A DNA stretch of 64,000 nt from Posidoniimonas corsicana (GCF_007859765.1 NZ_SIHJ01000001.1:248767-312766); one strand, 5' to 3'. Positions 21,637-30,995 are shown, counted from the first letter of the stretch. Notes: generated from the letters alone by a model not told the origin. A program made the numbers and translations.

Positions 21637-23337
21637 CTACACCAGTTCGCCCTCCCTTAGCGGCGGCGTCAGCCCATCCAGCGCCGTGTGCTTCACGATG
21701 TCCGCTTGGTTGTTGTGGTCCAGCGGCTCACGGTCGACCGGTTCGTCGGCGCAATGCCGCTCGAAGGCGTTGTCCAACCGCAGCATCCGGTAGCGGTAGT
21801 AGAGCGAGTCCGACGACCCCTCCGGGCGGCGGACGTACGCGTAGGCGTCGCTCGGCCGGTAGAGCATCTCGAGCGGACGCGGGAGTGAGCTGTGCGTGTC
21901 CGTCACGTAGCCGCGGAGGATGCTCAAATCGTCGTCTAGCATCAGCAGCAGCCGCGTCACGAAGCCACTGCTCGCCCCCGGCGTGGGGCCATAGTAATTG
22001 GCGATGTATGCGATCCGGTCGCCCGTGTCGTCGGGGAAGCTGCTCACGGTCCGGTAGACCGCGTGGAAGTCCGTCAGCTCCATCCCTTCGTAGTCGACGC
22101 CGTCGTGGCTCACGTCGCAGTCGTCGATGTCCGCGTGGTGCTCGGTCCCGTTGACGCTCAGGCGGATCGCAGGGTTCGTCTCGGTGTTGGTCGCCAGGCC
22201 GAGGCTGGGCGGCTTGTACAGCAGCACGTAGCCGCCGGCCGCGTTCTCGGCGAACCCGGTCACGGTCGGCGAGCGGATTCCGGGCGGGGGCGTGTCGGTC
22301 GAGGGCGTGTTCGGCGGGTAGCCGTTGTGAAAGTACTCGTCCCCAAAGAACGCGTCCTTCACGGCGGTCGCGATGCCGCTGATGCTGCGCAGGCGGAGGT
22401 TCTCGAACGCGTGCGAGTAGCTCCACGACTCCAGCACCGAATCGGCCGCGTCCTCCTCCATCTCGAACGCGCTGCCGCCCAGCGTCCCCCGCACGATCGA
22501 GATCGTGATGTCGGCCGAGCCGTCGACCTTGTAGTGCGTCCCGAAGCCGCCGAACTCGTCGGCGTGCGGCCCGGTGTAGCTGTAGTCGAGGTTCGCCCAC
22601 TCCACCTTGACGCCCGCGACCCGCTCGCCGTTGTTCGGGTCGGCCGACTGCGGGCACGGCGCGTCGGTCCAGGCATGGCCGCCGCTGGAGTAGCCGGGGA
22701 ACACGCTGTTGATGTCGACCACGCCGACCCCCGCCTCCGAGAACTCGACCGACCGCAGGTCCTCGTGGAAGTCGAAGCCGTGCAGGACGCCCACCTGCCG
22801 GGCCGTCGACACGGCCGTTTTCCAACTCGGCTGCAGCGCAGTCCAGCTGTAGGCGAGCTGCACCCGGGCGGTGAGGTGGTTGAACAACGAGACGCGTTCG
22901 GTCGTGTCGACGCCCCGGTTGACCGGGACCGAGTGGGAAACGGTATGGACGCCGCCTCCGCTTCCCGAGATGTAGTCGCCGAAGGCCGGGTGCGTGTTCT
23001 CGGACGCCAGCCACGCGCCGAGCTCCTTTTGCTCATTCGCGTCCAGCATCGCCAGACACCAGTCCCCGTCGACCTCGTACACCACCCACACGACCTCCTT
23101 CACGCCGTCGTGGCAGGACCGCACCCAGAACACGTCGGACGGATCGGCGGAGGGATTAGTAAGCGGAACCGACCAGACCGGCTCGGTGTTGTAGCGCGAG
23201 TTGCTCGCGTAGGCGACGTCGTCGCTCCCGCTCATCCGCGAGAACTGGTTGCGGCCCTCGCCCCACCCGTCGGTCAGCGCCGCGTAGAGGTCGTACCAGC
23301 CGCGGCAGCAGCAGCGGAACGTGAACCCGAAACTCAT
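21637..23337 (-). CDS. Phage tail-tip region protein, unknown function
   Basis: 566 residues, the last gene of the late run, 5 bp after its upstream neighbour. No known domain recognised. Cys and Trp are frequent at the N-terminus (FRCCCRGWYDLYAAL); the rest is beta-rich, acidic and Asp/Tyr-rich, as in structural tail proteins. Position after tape measure and two further tail genes suggests a tail-tip, adsorption or host-specificity role. No ATP, protease or lysozyme motif seen. Confidence 0.75.
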   Translation of the reverse strand: MSFGFTFRCCCRGWYDLYAALTDGWGEGRNQFSRMSGSDDVAYASNSRYNTEPVWSVPLTNPSADPSDVFWVRSCHDGVKEVVWVVYEVDGDWCLAMLDANEQKELGAWLASENTHPAFGDYISGSGGGVHTVSHSVPVNRGVDTTERVSLFNHLTARVQLAYSWTALQPSWKTAVSTARQVGVLHGFDFHEDLRSVEFSEAGVGVVDINSVFPGYSSGGHAWTDAPCPQSADPNNGERVAGVKVEWANLDYSYTGPHADEFGGFGTHYKVDGSADITISIVRGTLGGSAFEMEEDAADSVLESWSYSHAFENLRLRSISGIATAVKDAFFGDEYFHNGYPPNTPSTDTPPPGIRSPTVTGFAENAAGGYVLLYKPPSLGLATNTETNPAIRLSVNGTEHHADIDDCDVSHDGVDYEGMELTDFHAVYRTVSSFPDDTGDRIAYIANYYGPTPGASSGFVTRLLLMLDDDLSILRGYVTDTHSSLPRPLEMLYRPSDAYAYVRRPEGSSDSLYYRYRMLRLDNAFERHCADEPVDREPLDHNNQADIVKHTALDGLTPPLREGELV

Positions 23338-23342
23338 CGCAC

Positions 23343-24845
23343 CTACCCGTCAAAGGAAAAACTATCGCCGGCGCAGTCCCGCGATTCGAGCACGTAGACG
23401 CCGTCCTTGAGCGTCAACCGACCCATCAGCCCCCGCCCCTCCGCGAGGTCCAGGGCCGCGTGGGACGGGTTCTGGATGTCGATCCGGTTTTCCGCTTCCA
23501 GCGTGAAGGTGACCAGCCCGCGGATAATCCCGTCGTCGTGGGCCCAGCTCTCCGCCCCGGTTAGACCCGCCGTGGCCTGCGTCTTGGTGGTGGCGTAGAA
23601 GTCGGTCGCCTGCAGCCCGCTCAGCTCGTCGTCCAGGTCGAACAGCGTGTCGCCGGCGCCGGTGTCGCTGAAGTCGCCGTCGACCTCCGTGCGGACCGCG
23701 CAGCGCACCACCAGCGCGTTGTCGAACTCGGCGGTGGTCTGCGGCGACGTGTTGCTGTTGGTGAAGCCCGCGACGCCGCCCGTCTTGCGGACTCCGCGGT
23801 AGACGGCCACCGCGGCGCCGTTCTTCTCGGTGAGCGCGAAGTCGACGCCCAGGTTGTTCAGGCTGTCGCCCTCGTCCACCTCGGCGATCCACACCTCAAC
23901 CCACGGCTGATCGGTCCCGCCCCCCTCCTCGCGGAGACGCACCCAGTCGCCGGCGACCGTGTCGATATCGTCGACGTAGGTCCCCGAACTATCGTCCCAC
24001 CCCCAGGCGAACAGCACCGCCAAGTCGCCCTCCTCGAGGTTGTCGGGCAGCGTGAGCGTCAGCGCGTTGGTCTCGCCGGTGTCGCTGTCGGAACCAACCA
24101 GCGTGGCGGCGCCGCCGTTCTGGTAGCTCAGCGGGTAGCCCTCGCCGTCCCATTCGCCGCACAGCACCGCCTTCCCCTCGCCGGGCACCACCTTCTCGGC
24201 GCCGCTCGCGTAGGCCGCCGCGGTGAGCGGCGTGCAGACCACGCAGTGGTGGTGCGAATGATCGGCCGCGCCGCCCTCGGCGTCGCCGGCGCCACCCCCG
24301 CCAAGCACTACCAGGCACCACTGCTCGCCCGTCGACGCGGTCTCTCTCCACCAGATCTCCGCCCCGGCCGACCCGCTGGCCAGCCGCGTCGCGTCGCCGG
24401 CCGCCAGGCCCGCGTGCGTGTGGTCCGCGTCGGTGACGTTCACCCGCGCGAGCGTCAGCCCGCCGAAGCACGCCTCCACCACGTCGCCCTGTTCGGCGCC
24501 GTCCTGCAGCACCAGCATCCGCTGGCCGTGCGAAGCGGCCGGCGTGCCGCCCTCCAGCAGCATTGCCCGCGACCGGTCGACCGCCTCGTCCAGGTCCGCC
24601 ACGCCGTCGGGCAGGCCGTCGAACCCCAGCACCGAGAACGGCTCGAGCGCGCCGGCGTGGTGGCTGATCACCTTCACCGTCTGCTGATGCGGCGACAGCA
24701 GCGTCTGCGTCCGGGAGATCCACGCCTCGCGCCAGTCGCCCGATTCCTGCAGCGCCTCGGACACCGCCGCGACGAGCTGCTTCATGCGCCGCCCGGGGAA
24801 CCCTTGCAGCTTCTCGCCGATCTCGAATTCCGGGAGGTCGCTCAT
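23343..24845 (-). CDS. Phage tail protein, unknown function
   Basis: 500 residues from the ATG at 24845, which overlaps the upstream stop as ATGA. The frame extends further upstream only in a low-complexity shadow of the preceding gene. The N-terminus (MSDLPEFEIGEKLQGFPGRR) is charged. A HSHHHCVVC cluster near residue 175 might bind metal. The C-terminal half is beta-rich and regular, like tail-fibre or distal-tail proteins. Function is deduced only from position downstream of tape measure. Confidence 0.78.
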   Translation of the reverse strand: MSDLPEFEIGEKLQGFPGRRMKQLVAAVSEALQESGDWREAWISRTQTLLSPHQQTVKVISHHAGALEPFSVLGFDGLPDGVADLDEAVDRSRAMLLEGGTPAASHGQRMLVLQDGAEQGDVVEACFGGLTLARVNVTDADHTHAGLAAGDATRLASGSAGAEIWWRETASTGEQWCLVVLGGGGAGDAEGGAADHSHHHCVVCTPLTAAAYASGAEKVVPGEGKAVLCGEWDGEGYPLSYQNGGAATLVGSDSDTGETNALTLTLPDNLEEGDLAVLFAWGWDDSSGTYVDDIDTVAGDWVRLREEGGGTDQPWVEVWIAEVDEGDSLNNLGVDFALTEKNGAAVAVYRGVRKTGGVAGFTNSNTSPQTTAEFDNALVVRCAVRTEVDGDFSDTGAGDTLFDLDDELSGLQATDFYATTKTQATAGLTGAESWAHDDGIIRGLVTFTLEAENRIDIQNPSHAALDLAEGRGLMGRLTLKDGVYVLESRDCAGDSFSFDG

Positions 24846-25663
24846 AAGATCAGGTTGTTGAGGTCGGCCCGCGGGGGCAGCCGCAGCTGGTACGCGGCCC
24901 GCACGTTGGGGACCACCAGCTTGCGGGAGGCGACGGTGACCGTCTTGGTCCGCTTGATCAGCTGCAACTGGTCGCCGCCCTGCAGGTTGAGCGTGTCGCC
25001 CAGGAACGTGTAGCTGAACCCGGCGTCGTAGCCGAAGCCGAGCTGCGCGGCGTAGCTGGCGTCGTCGCGTTGCTGGATTGACGCGGCCACCAGGCAGACC
25101 GACCCCGCCGGCCTGCCCTGGAACGGGGCGCTGTTCCACGCCCCCGGGTCGACGCACATCGCCTGGATCAGCGAGATGTAGGTCCCGGTCCACGCCGTGT
25201 TGGGGATGATGAACCGCACCGTGTCCGCGATCGACGGGGGCGTCACCAGCACGCCGCGGTGCACGTACTCCGAGCCCTGCCAGTCGAAGCCGACCAGGTC
25301 GTCGGGCAGGTCCGGCGCAACCGACGGCGCCTTTGCAACCGGCGCCCCGACCTCGTACCGCTTCGGCTTCGCGCGGAACTGGAAGCCCCGGATCTCGGTC
25401 GCCGCCTGCAGCGGGGTCAGGTACCGCAGCCGCCGGGAGTAGCTCAGCGAGACCCGCCAGTAGTGGTCGTTGATCTGCTGGCGCGAGAGCGGCCCGGCGT
25501 AGGCGCCGTCGATGCTGGCCGGGGCGACCGCCAGCACGGCCGCCATCGCGGCCGACTCGCTCACTGTGGCGCCGCCCGGGTCCGCGTCGTCCTCCACCCA
25601 GTAGGTCCGCGACGGCGCCTCCTCGGAATCGTTGATCAGTTCTAGGGTAGCGACCGCGCTCAT
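24842..25663 (-). CDS. Phage minor tail protein, unknown
   Basis: 273 residues, joined to both neighbours by 4 bp ATGA overlaps, so tightly coupled in translation. It immediately follows the tape measure, where distal tail or baseplate hub proteins lie in siphophages. No motif was recognised; the C-terminal part (LGDTLNLQGGDQLQLIKRTK) looks like a beta-rich structural domain. Confidence 0.78.
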   Translation of the reverse strand: MSAVATLELINDSEEAPSRTYWVEDDADPGGATVSESAAMAAVLAVAPASIDGAYAGPLSRQQINDHYWRVSLSYSRRLRYLTPLQAATEIRGFQFRAKPKRYEVGAPVAKAPSVAPDLPDDLVGFDWQGSEYVHRGVLVTPPSIADTVRFIIPNTAWTGTYISLIQAMCVDPGAWNSAPFQGRPAGSVCLVAASIQQRDDASYAAQLGFGYDAGFSYTFLGDTLNLQGGDQLQLIKRTKTVTVASRKLVVPNVRAAYQLRLPPRADLNNLIL

Positions 25664-27291
25664 TCGTTCGTGACCGAGAGGCCCTCCTTCTTCTTGAGCT
25701 CGTCCTTCGTTTGCTTCTGTTCGGACAGCTGCTCGCCCAGCAGCTTCTCCATGGCGGCGGTCTGCTTCTCGATCAGGTCCGGCATCCGCTTGAGGGCCTC
25801 GATCGCGTCAGCCTCGGGTCGGTTCATTGAGTCGCTGAAGAACCCCTCGCGACCGGTCTGCCCGTACATCGCGGCGCCCAGCCCCAGCACCATATTCGAG
25901 AGACCCACCCCCGTCGCCGCGACGGGGCTGGGCATTGTGTTCGAAAACTCTGCCACGCCTCTTTGGTAGACGCCGTCGGTGATCAGCCGCCGCGCGGCCA
26001 GCGACTCCGTCTCCAGCGACGCCTGCGCGTCGGCCGACCGCTTCAGCCGCGCCGCCTCGCCCAGCGGGTCGACGAACCGCGTCTTGCGGTCGATGGCCGA
26101 GCGGTCGAAGTTGGCCCGGTTGACGCTCCCCAGCACCTGCTGCAGCAGCGGCAGCTGGTTCTCCAGGTCGGTGTACGCGCGGACCGCCTCCTTGCGGCCC
26201 AGCCCGCCCTGGCTGGGCGACTTCAGCAGGTCCGCCACCGACAGGTTCTTGCTCTTGAGCAGCCGCACCCGCTCGGTGATCGACTTGCCCTCGAACTCCT
26301 CCACCTGCGCCGTCGACGACAAGAACGACCGCAGCGCCGTGGCGCCAACGCTGGCCGATCCGGTGGAGGTCGCCAGCAGCGCCGTCGCCGCCAGCGTCTC
26401 CTCGTCGGAGATCCCCAGCGCCCGCGCGGTGCCGCCCGGCAGCGACGCCGCCTCCAGCAGCTCCTCGACGCTGGCCGGCGAGTAGGCCGACGCGGCGAAC
26501 GCCTTGCTAGCGATCTGCACCGCGTCGCCCGTCTCGTCGCGGCCGAACGCCGCCAGCTGCGTGCGGATCGCCCGCGCGAAGGTCCCCAGGTCCGGCACGA
26601 CGCCGCGGGCGCCCAGCTGCAGGAACAGCGCCTCCGCCTCCTCGTTCAAGAGGCCGGCGGAGCTGAGCGAGAACACCGCGCCCGCCGCCTCGCCCTTGGT
26701 CTCGGTCGCGCCCGACAGGTACAGCCGGTTCGCGGCGCCCTTGAGCTGGTCGAACTCGGCCTGCGAGTCCGCCAGCTGCCGCAGCTGGCCGATGCTTGCC
26801 CGGCTCTCCAGCACGCCCTCGCCGCTCTTGCGGATCGAGGACTCGATCTCCTGGTAGCCCTGCCGGATCGTCGACATGAAACTGACCGCCGCCAGCAGCC
26901 GCGGCCCCCACCCGGCGATCGCATCGCCGAAGCGGTTAGCCGAGTCCTCCATCTCGTCCATGCCGTCGGTGGTCGACCCGGCGAACTTCTTGAACTGCCC
27001 CTCGTTCTGCTTGTAGTCCTGCTCCAGCTTGCGGATCGCCTTGCCGTACTGCTCGGTCGAAAGCTTGTTCTGGTCCCAGCCGCGGTAGATCTCGCTCCGC
27101 AGTCGCTTGAACCGCTGCTGCTGCGTCTCGATGTCGCGGATGATGCGGTTGGCGGCGGCGCTCGAGACCTTGGCGGCCTTCGCGAACTCGTTGTTCGTCT
27201 CGTCCTGCGAGCGGCGCAGCTTCTCGTTCTCGCTGAGCGCGCCCGACGCGTCGCCGCCGATCCGGAAGTTGATGCCGTCGCCGCGAGCCAT
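25660..27291 (-). CDS. Phage tail tape measure protein (TP901-like)
   Basis: 543 residues. The N-terminal 130 residues are helical and charged (KAAKVSSAAANRIIRDIETQ, KLEQDYKQNEGQFKKFAG), as expected of a coiled-coil tape measure. The middle matches TP901-type cores, with repeated Ala/Ser helices (GTARALGISDEETLAATALL). A hydrophobic stretch (VAATGVGLSNMVLGLGAAMYG) could insert in the host membrane during DNA ejection. It sets tail length; 543 residues imply a short to medium tail (about 80 nm at 0.15 nm per residue). It starts 1 bp after the stop of the frameshifted chaperone, the canonical position. Confidence 0.9.
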   Translation of the reverse strand: MARGDGINFRIGGDASGALSENEKLRRSQDETNNEFAKAAKVSSAAANRIIRDIETQQQRFKRLRSEIYRGWDQNKLSTEQYGKAIRKLEQDYKQNEGQFKKFAGSTTDGMDEMEDSANRFGDAIAGWGPRLLAAVSFMSTIRQGYQEIESSIRKSGEGVLESRASIGQLRQLADSQAEFDQLKGAANRLYLSGATETKGEAAGAVFSLSSAGLLNEEAEALFLQLGARGVVPDLGTFARAIRTQLAAFGRDETGDAVQIASKAFAASAYSPASVEELLEAASLPGGTARALGISDEETLAATALLATSTGSASVGATALRSFLSSTAQVEEFEGKSITERVRLLKSKNLSVADLLKSPSQGGLGRKEAVRAYTDLENQLPLLQQVLGSVNRANFDRSAIDRKTRFVDPLGEAARLKRSADAQASLETESLAARRLITDGVYQRGVAEFSNTMPSPVAATGVGLSNMVLGLGAAMYGQTGREGFFSDSMNRPEADAIEALKRMPDLIEKQTAAMEKLLGEQLSEQKQTKDELKKKEGLSVTNE

Positions 27292-27292
27292 G

Positions 27293-28161
27293 TCAGAGCC
27301 TCACGTTTTCAAGCAACACCAGGTCGGCGACCGACGGCCGGAACCACGGGGACAGGCCCCGCGCCCACGTCAGCCACCGCCAGTACCGGTCGCCTCTTTT
27401 TTTTTGACCATCGCCAGCAGCGACGGCCAGTCGACCACCGCCTCCAGCACCCGCAGCGCCACCTGGCTGTCGCGGGCGAACCACCCCAGCACGGACGCCT
27501 CGACGGGGCCCGCCAGGTAGTTGAAGCCGAGCGCTGCTGTGGCGTCGCTCAGCGCCTCGGCCTTCGAGAGCGTGACCTCCAACTCCTCCGCCGGCCCCAG
27601 CTGCTCCCCCAACGCATCGCGGCCCCGCTGGTTCTCGCGCCGCATCCACTCGTCAAACCGCGTGGCGATCTGCCACAGCGGCTCGTACCGCGGGTCGACT
27701 TTGCCAGGGCCCCACTGGGCGGCGACCGGGTCGTAGACGGCGCCCCGCGGCAGCGCGGCGGTGTGCGCCGACAAGGCAGCGTCCCACTGCAGGGCCACGG
27801 GCGCGACCCAACCGAGGCCGTCGCCCAGCTCCACCTCATGGCCTGGCAACGCCGTCGAGCGCAGCAGGTTCGACGGCTGGGGCGGAGCGTCCGACCAGCA
27901 GCCAACGTGCAGCTCGGGTCGCGTGTCGCCCGTCGCCGGGCTGTGGAGCGACCACACCTGCCGCGGCCGACCCCGGGCGATCAACGCCCGCGCGTCCTGC
28001 CGCTTCAGGTCGGTAAACAGCCGGCCCCGGCCGAGCTCCGGGTGGTTGCACTCCGCGTCGACCGGCTCGTTTTCGCATGCGTACCCCAGGCCCCACTCCT
28101 CGGCGAGCCTGCGCGTGACGGGCTGACGCCAGCCCTTGGCGAAGTACAGGAAGCCTGCCAT
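27293..28161 (-). CDS. Predicted -1 frameshift extension of the tail chaperone
   Basis: If ribosomes slip -1 after the third AAA, translation continues from 27397 with 34 residues rich in Trp and Arg (RGDRYWRWLTWARGLSPW...) and stops with TGA at 27293-27295, one base before the tape-measure ATG. The total is about 289 residues. This mirrors the lambda gpG/gpGT arrangement: slippery sequence near the 3' end, extension ending at the tape measure gene. GC-rich sequence just downstream (27360-27392) could stimulate slippage. Seen: the A-run and open -1 frame. Inferred: that frameshifting occurs. Confidence 0.65.
27370..28161 (-). CDS. Phage tail assembly chaperone candidate, 0-frame product
   Basis: 263 residues, ending LLAMVKKKEATGTGGG. 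No strong domain, but it lies just upstream of the tape measure where G/GT-type chaperones sit. A run of nine A (minus strand, 27397-27405) encodes the three Lys and is a strong slippery site; slipping by -1 yields a longer protein (next entry). The N-terminus MAGFLYFAKGWRQPV starts 9 bp after the preceding stop. It is larger than lambda gpG (140), so it may combine chaperone and another function. Confidence 0.75.
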   Translation of the reverse strand: MAGFLYFAKGWRQPVTRRLAEEWGLGYACENEPVDAECNHPELGRGRLFTDLKRQDARALIARGRPRQVWSLHSPATGDTRPELHVGCWSDAPPQPSNLLRSTALPGHEVELGDGLGWVAPVALQWDAALSAHTAALPRGAVYDPVAAQWGPGKVDPRYEPLWQIATRFDEWMRRENQRGRDALGEQLGPAEELEVTLSKAEALSDATAALGFNYLAGPVEASVLGWFARDSQVALRVLEAVVDWPSLLAMVKKKEATGTGGG

Positions 28162-28170
28162 GCGACTAGG

Positions 28171-28485
28171 CTACTCCTCAGTTCGGATGCTGGCCGCCGG
28201 CGGCTCTTCGGCCGGCTCCGGCTTCAGCGCATCGGTGTCGTCCGTGCCCTTGAGGCGCTCCAGGTGGGCCCGCCAGATCTTGCGGAAGCGGGGGGACGCG
28301 TCCGCTGCCAGCTCCAAGGTCGGCGGCTGGCCCGCCTGGTCGGCCGGCTTCTCGACAGCCAGCGCCGCGAACGCCTCCACCTCGTCGGGCGCCAGCTCTT
28401 CCAGGTACACCACGGCCCGCGCGTGGGACTGGAACACAAACCGGCAGCGCTCGGCCACCGCAATCGAATACTGGGACTCAGGCAT
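28171..28485 (-). CDS. Small phage tail-region protein
   Basis: 104 residues, acidic and Pro/Glu-rich at the C-terminus (LKPEPAEEPPAASIRTEE), with a good GAGG ribosome site. It sits between the presumed tail tube and the chaperone, so it may be a first tail chaperone or a tail-tube partner. The N-terminal half (YSIAVAERCRFVFQSHARAV) is mixed alpha/beta. Not recognised by family. Confidence 0.72.
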   Translation of the reverse strand: MPESQYSIAVAERCRFVFQSHARAVVYLEELAPDEVEAFAALAVEKPADQAGQPPTLELAADASPRFRKIWRAHLERLKGTDDTDALKPEPAEEPPAASIRTEE

Positions 28486-28498
28486 GAGGTCCTCGGGG

Positions 28499-29458
28499 TT
28501 AGGTCAGCGCCACGCCGGTCTGGAGCAGGAGCGGCGCGGCGCCGCTGGCGGTCTCGATCGTGATGTCCGACGTGCTGGTCCCCTCGCCGTCCGCCTGGTA
28601 GGCGGAACCGACATAGACCTTGCCGGCGATCGGGATCTTGATGTGGGCGCTGCTCGCCGGGTCGACCCAGTGCCCGTCCGGGTCGATCTGCACCAGCTGC
28701 AGCTCGGTGTCCGCCTGCGTGACCGGCTCGCCGATGCTGGCGACGATCGAATCCAGGACCGAAGGGTCGGACAAGTTAACGTCGATCGTCTGCCGGTACT
28801 TGCCAACCCGCGCCTTCGATGGCCAGATCGTGCCGTTGGGCTCCCGCGGCTTCTCGAGCGGTTCGTAGTTGAACTGGATCGAGACGCTCGTGACCTCGGC
28901 GAGCGCGGCGTCGAGCAGGGTGAACCCGTAGAAGGCGAACGCCTTCTCGGCGTCCGGGTTCTGCGTCAGGTTGATCGCGGCCGCCAGCGCCTGGTCGTAC
29001 GCCTGCGCCAGCGGGGCGTCGCCGGTCGCGTTGGTCAGCAGGTGGGAGGTGAGCGACAGCGTCGCCGCCTGGTCGGGCGAGAGCTGCAGCTGGTCGAGCA
29101 GCACCAGGCCCCGTTGAGAGACGCCCGCCAGGTGCACGTCGTCGTCGGCGCGGCCCTCCGTCCCGCACATCTCCAGCCGGTTCGCCAGGTAGCGGAACTC
29201 CTTGTGGGTCGTGCCGGCGTCGTCCGCGTCGAAGCAGAGCCCCTGCAGCCCCACCAGGTCGAGCGCCTGCTTGATCGCCTCGGTCGTGAAGCTGACCGTC
29301 GGCTCCTGCCGGACCACCCGCCGCGCACGGTCGTACGCGGCGCCGGTGGCGGGCGCGGTGAGCTGGCTGTTCAGCTGCGAACGGATCGCGGTCACCAGAC
29401 CGATGTCGACCGGGTCGCTAGCGGTAGTCAGGCGGATGCGGTCGTTGACGTGGCTCAT
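28499..29458 (-). CDS. Probable phage major tail (tube) protein
   Basis: 319 residues. Gene order (capsid, neck genes, this gene, chaperone, tape measure) places it at the lambda V position. The C-terminus (IKIPIAGKVYVGSAYQADGE, then a Thr/Ser-rich beta segment) fits a tube protein with an extra beta domain. No sequence motif confirms this. Confidence 0.7.
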   Translation of the reverse strand: MSHVNDRIRLTTASDPVDIGLVTAIRSQLNSQLTAPATGAAYDRARRVVRQEPTVSFTTEAIKQALDLVGLQGLCFDADDAGTTHKEFRYLANRLEMCGTEGRADDDVHLAGVSQRGLVLLDQLQLSPDQAATLSLTSHLLTNATGDAPLAQAYDQALAAAINLTQNPDAEKAFAFYGFTLLDAALAEVTSVSIQFNYEPLEKPREPNGTIWPSKARVGKYRQTIDVNLSDPSVLDSIVASIGEPVTQADTELQLVQIDPDGHWVDPASSAHIKIPIAGKVYVGSAYQADGEGTSTSDITIETASGAAPLLLQTGVALT

Positions 29459-29481
29459 GGCCGGCTCACTGGGTGTGTTGG

Positions 29482-29988
29482 TTAGGCGTTAAGACGCACG
29501 GTAACGCGTTGGTTCGATCCGATCCGCCGCAGGTGGTAGACGATCCGCTGACGCAGCACCTTCTGCAGCTTGACCCGCTCGCGGGGGCTCCACGCCCGCC
29601 ACTCCGACCGCATGTCGATCGGCCGGCGGCGACCCTTGGTCCGGGGCCGGTAGTTCAGCTTGCGGGGCCCGCGAATCCAGACCTCCAAGCCGCCCCGCCG
29701 GCGGACCGCCGCGCCGACCTTCCGCTGCTGCGAGTCCCGCCGCGCCTCGCCGCTGTAGTCCAGCGGCCGGTTGTGACCCTTCTCGGCGACCTTCTTGCGG
29801 CGGTAGGGCCGGCTCCGCTTCCGGGCGCCGTACTCGGAATACGCCTGCTCGCTGAACCGCTTGGGGCGGTAGTGGATATGCCAGTAGACGCCGACGTCCT
29901 CGCCCGCCGCGCGCAGGGCCTGGTTCCACTGCCGCGGCCGGACCGTGGGCGTGCCTCTCATCTCGACGCTTACCGACAGCCTGGTCAA
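29482..29988 (-). CDS. Phage tail completion/neck protein, basic
   Basis: 168 residues, very rich in Arg/Lys (RKRSRPYRRKKVAEKGHN, RPRTKGRRRP). The start is TTG at 29988 with GGAGGA 6 nt before it, overlapping the end of the preceding gene region. It lies at the position of lambda Z/U or HK97 gp10-like tail completion proteins. The strong positive charge suggests DNA or capsid contact. Family not recognised. Confidence 0.7.
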   Translation of the reverse strand: MTRLSVSVEMRGTPTVRPRQWNQALRAAGEDVGVYWHIHYRPKRFSEQAYSEYGARKRSRPYRRKKVAEKGHNRPLDYSGEARRDSQQRKVGAAVRRRGGLEVWIRGPRKLNYRPRTKGRRRPIDMRSEWRAWSPRERVKLQKVLRQRIVYHLRRIGSNQRVTVRLNA

Positions 29989-29991
29989 TCA

Positions 29992-30549
29992 TCATCCTCC
30001 GCCCGCCCTCCGCAGGTCCGGGTGGCCCCAGTCGAACGACAGCATCGCCTCGTACACGTGCCCGGCCGAGTGCTGCAGCTTCCGCGGCCGGTGGTTGGGG
30101 CCGTACTCCACGCTCACCGTGCCGAGCCAGCCGCGGCCCTGGTTCACCTCGCACCACACGCAGAACTCCTTCACGAGGTCCCCGATCCAGTTGCGGGCGA
30201 CGCGGTCGTTCTCGTCGCGGAGGATCTCGTCGTTCTTTCTGACCAGCCGCACAATCTTGACCTGCATCCGGCCGGCGCCCATCGCGCGGCCGTTGACGAT
30301 CGCGTGCCGGTAGGGGTGGTCGTCGGTAGGCTTCACCATCGCGCCGCCCAGGAACGACTCCGCCTGTTGCCGGGTGATCGCCTCGCCGTCCCACGCAGAC
30401 GGCCAGTAGTCCAGGAAGATCTTCTCCGCCGCCGCCGCCGCGTCGGTGGTTTCGGTGAGCGACTGAAACGCCGGCAGGCTGGCGAGCCCGGCGGCGACCG
30501 CATCCTGCGCCCTGGTCCAACAGTTGGTTCCGGCGGTGACGGTGGGCAT
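29992..30549 (-). CDS. Phage neck/tail-terminator region protein
   Basis: 185 residues of mixed alpha/beta character (AAAAEKIFLDYWPSAWDGEA, KEFCVWCEVNQGRGWLGTVS). Placed between the small head-completion-like gene and the basic protein, where head-tail connector or tail terminator genes occur. No motif; function from position only. Confidence 0.68.
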   Translation of the reverse strand: MPTVTAGTNCWTRAQDAVAAGLASLPAFQSLTETTDAAAAAEKIFLDYWPSAWDGEAITRQQAESFLGGAMVKPTDDHPYRHAIVNGRAMGAGRMQVKIVRLVRKNDEILRDENDRVARNWIGDLVKEFCVWCEVNQGRGWLGTVSVEYGPNHRPRKLQHSAGHVYEAMLSFDWGHPDLRRAGGG

Positions 30550-30566
30550 CGTAGGTCACGCTCTTG

Positions 30567-30995
30567 CTACTGGACGCCGGAGCGCCCACGGTTGATCTCT
30601 TGGGTGAACACGATCACCAGCCGCGTCGCTGCCGAGTCGGCCGCGGTGATCTCCTCGACCGCCCACGCTTCCGCCGGCTCGGTCGCGGTGAACTCGAACA
30701 CGCCCTCCAACTCCACGCGGCCGGGCAGCCGCCCCGCCTCGGCGCCGTGCCACAGCCTGAGCGTGCGGGTCCGCTGCTTGGTGGTGTAGGTCTCGACGTC
30801 CCCCTGCTCCGACTCGAACGCCTCCACGACGCGCTCCGGCCCCAGCGCGACCGCCAGCCGCCGTCGCGCCCCGCGCGGATCTATGTAGTCTGCCGCCGTC
30901 AGGTCAACGCGGCCCTGCTCGTCGCGTTCCGCCATCGCGTGACGCATCAGCGGGGCGCCGTGGCGACGCATCAGGTGGCGGAACAGGCTCGGCAC
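30567..30995 (-). CDS. Phage head-tail connector candidate
   Basis: About 142 residues from a GTG at 30995; an ATG at 30971 would make it eight residues shorter, and neither has a good ribosome site. The frame remains open further upstream, but that part is Arg/Pro-rich shadow coding. The C-terminal half (RVELEGVFEFTATEPAEAWA) is beta-rich, suiting a connector. It follows the capsid gene at the lambda FII position. Confidence 0.6.
   Translation of the reverse strand: MPSLFRHLMRRHGAPLMRHAMAERDEQGRVDLTAADYIDPRGARRRLAVALGPERVVEAFESEQGDVETYTTKQRTRTLRLWHGAEAGRLPGRVELEGVFEFTATEPAEAWAVEEITAADSAATRLVIVFTQEINRGRSGVQ

Noticed and set aside
23343-25193. Extending the 500-residue tail gene upstream to a 616-residue version
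   Set aside because: The extra N-terminus is a frame shadow of the upstream gene; ATG at 24845 with an ATGA overlap is the natural start.
25963-28563. 866-residue plus-strand frame and other long plus frames (43433-46258, 31145-32575, 33526-35424)
   Set aside because: They are antisense to phage genes with strong gene order, are Arg/Val/Pro-rich and show no domains.
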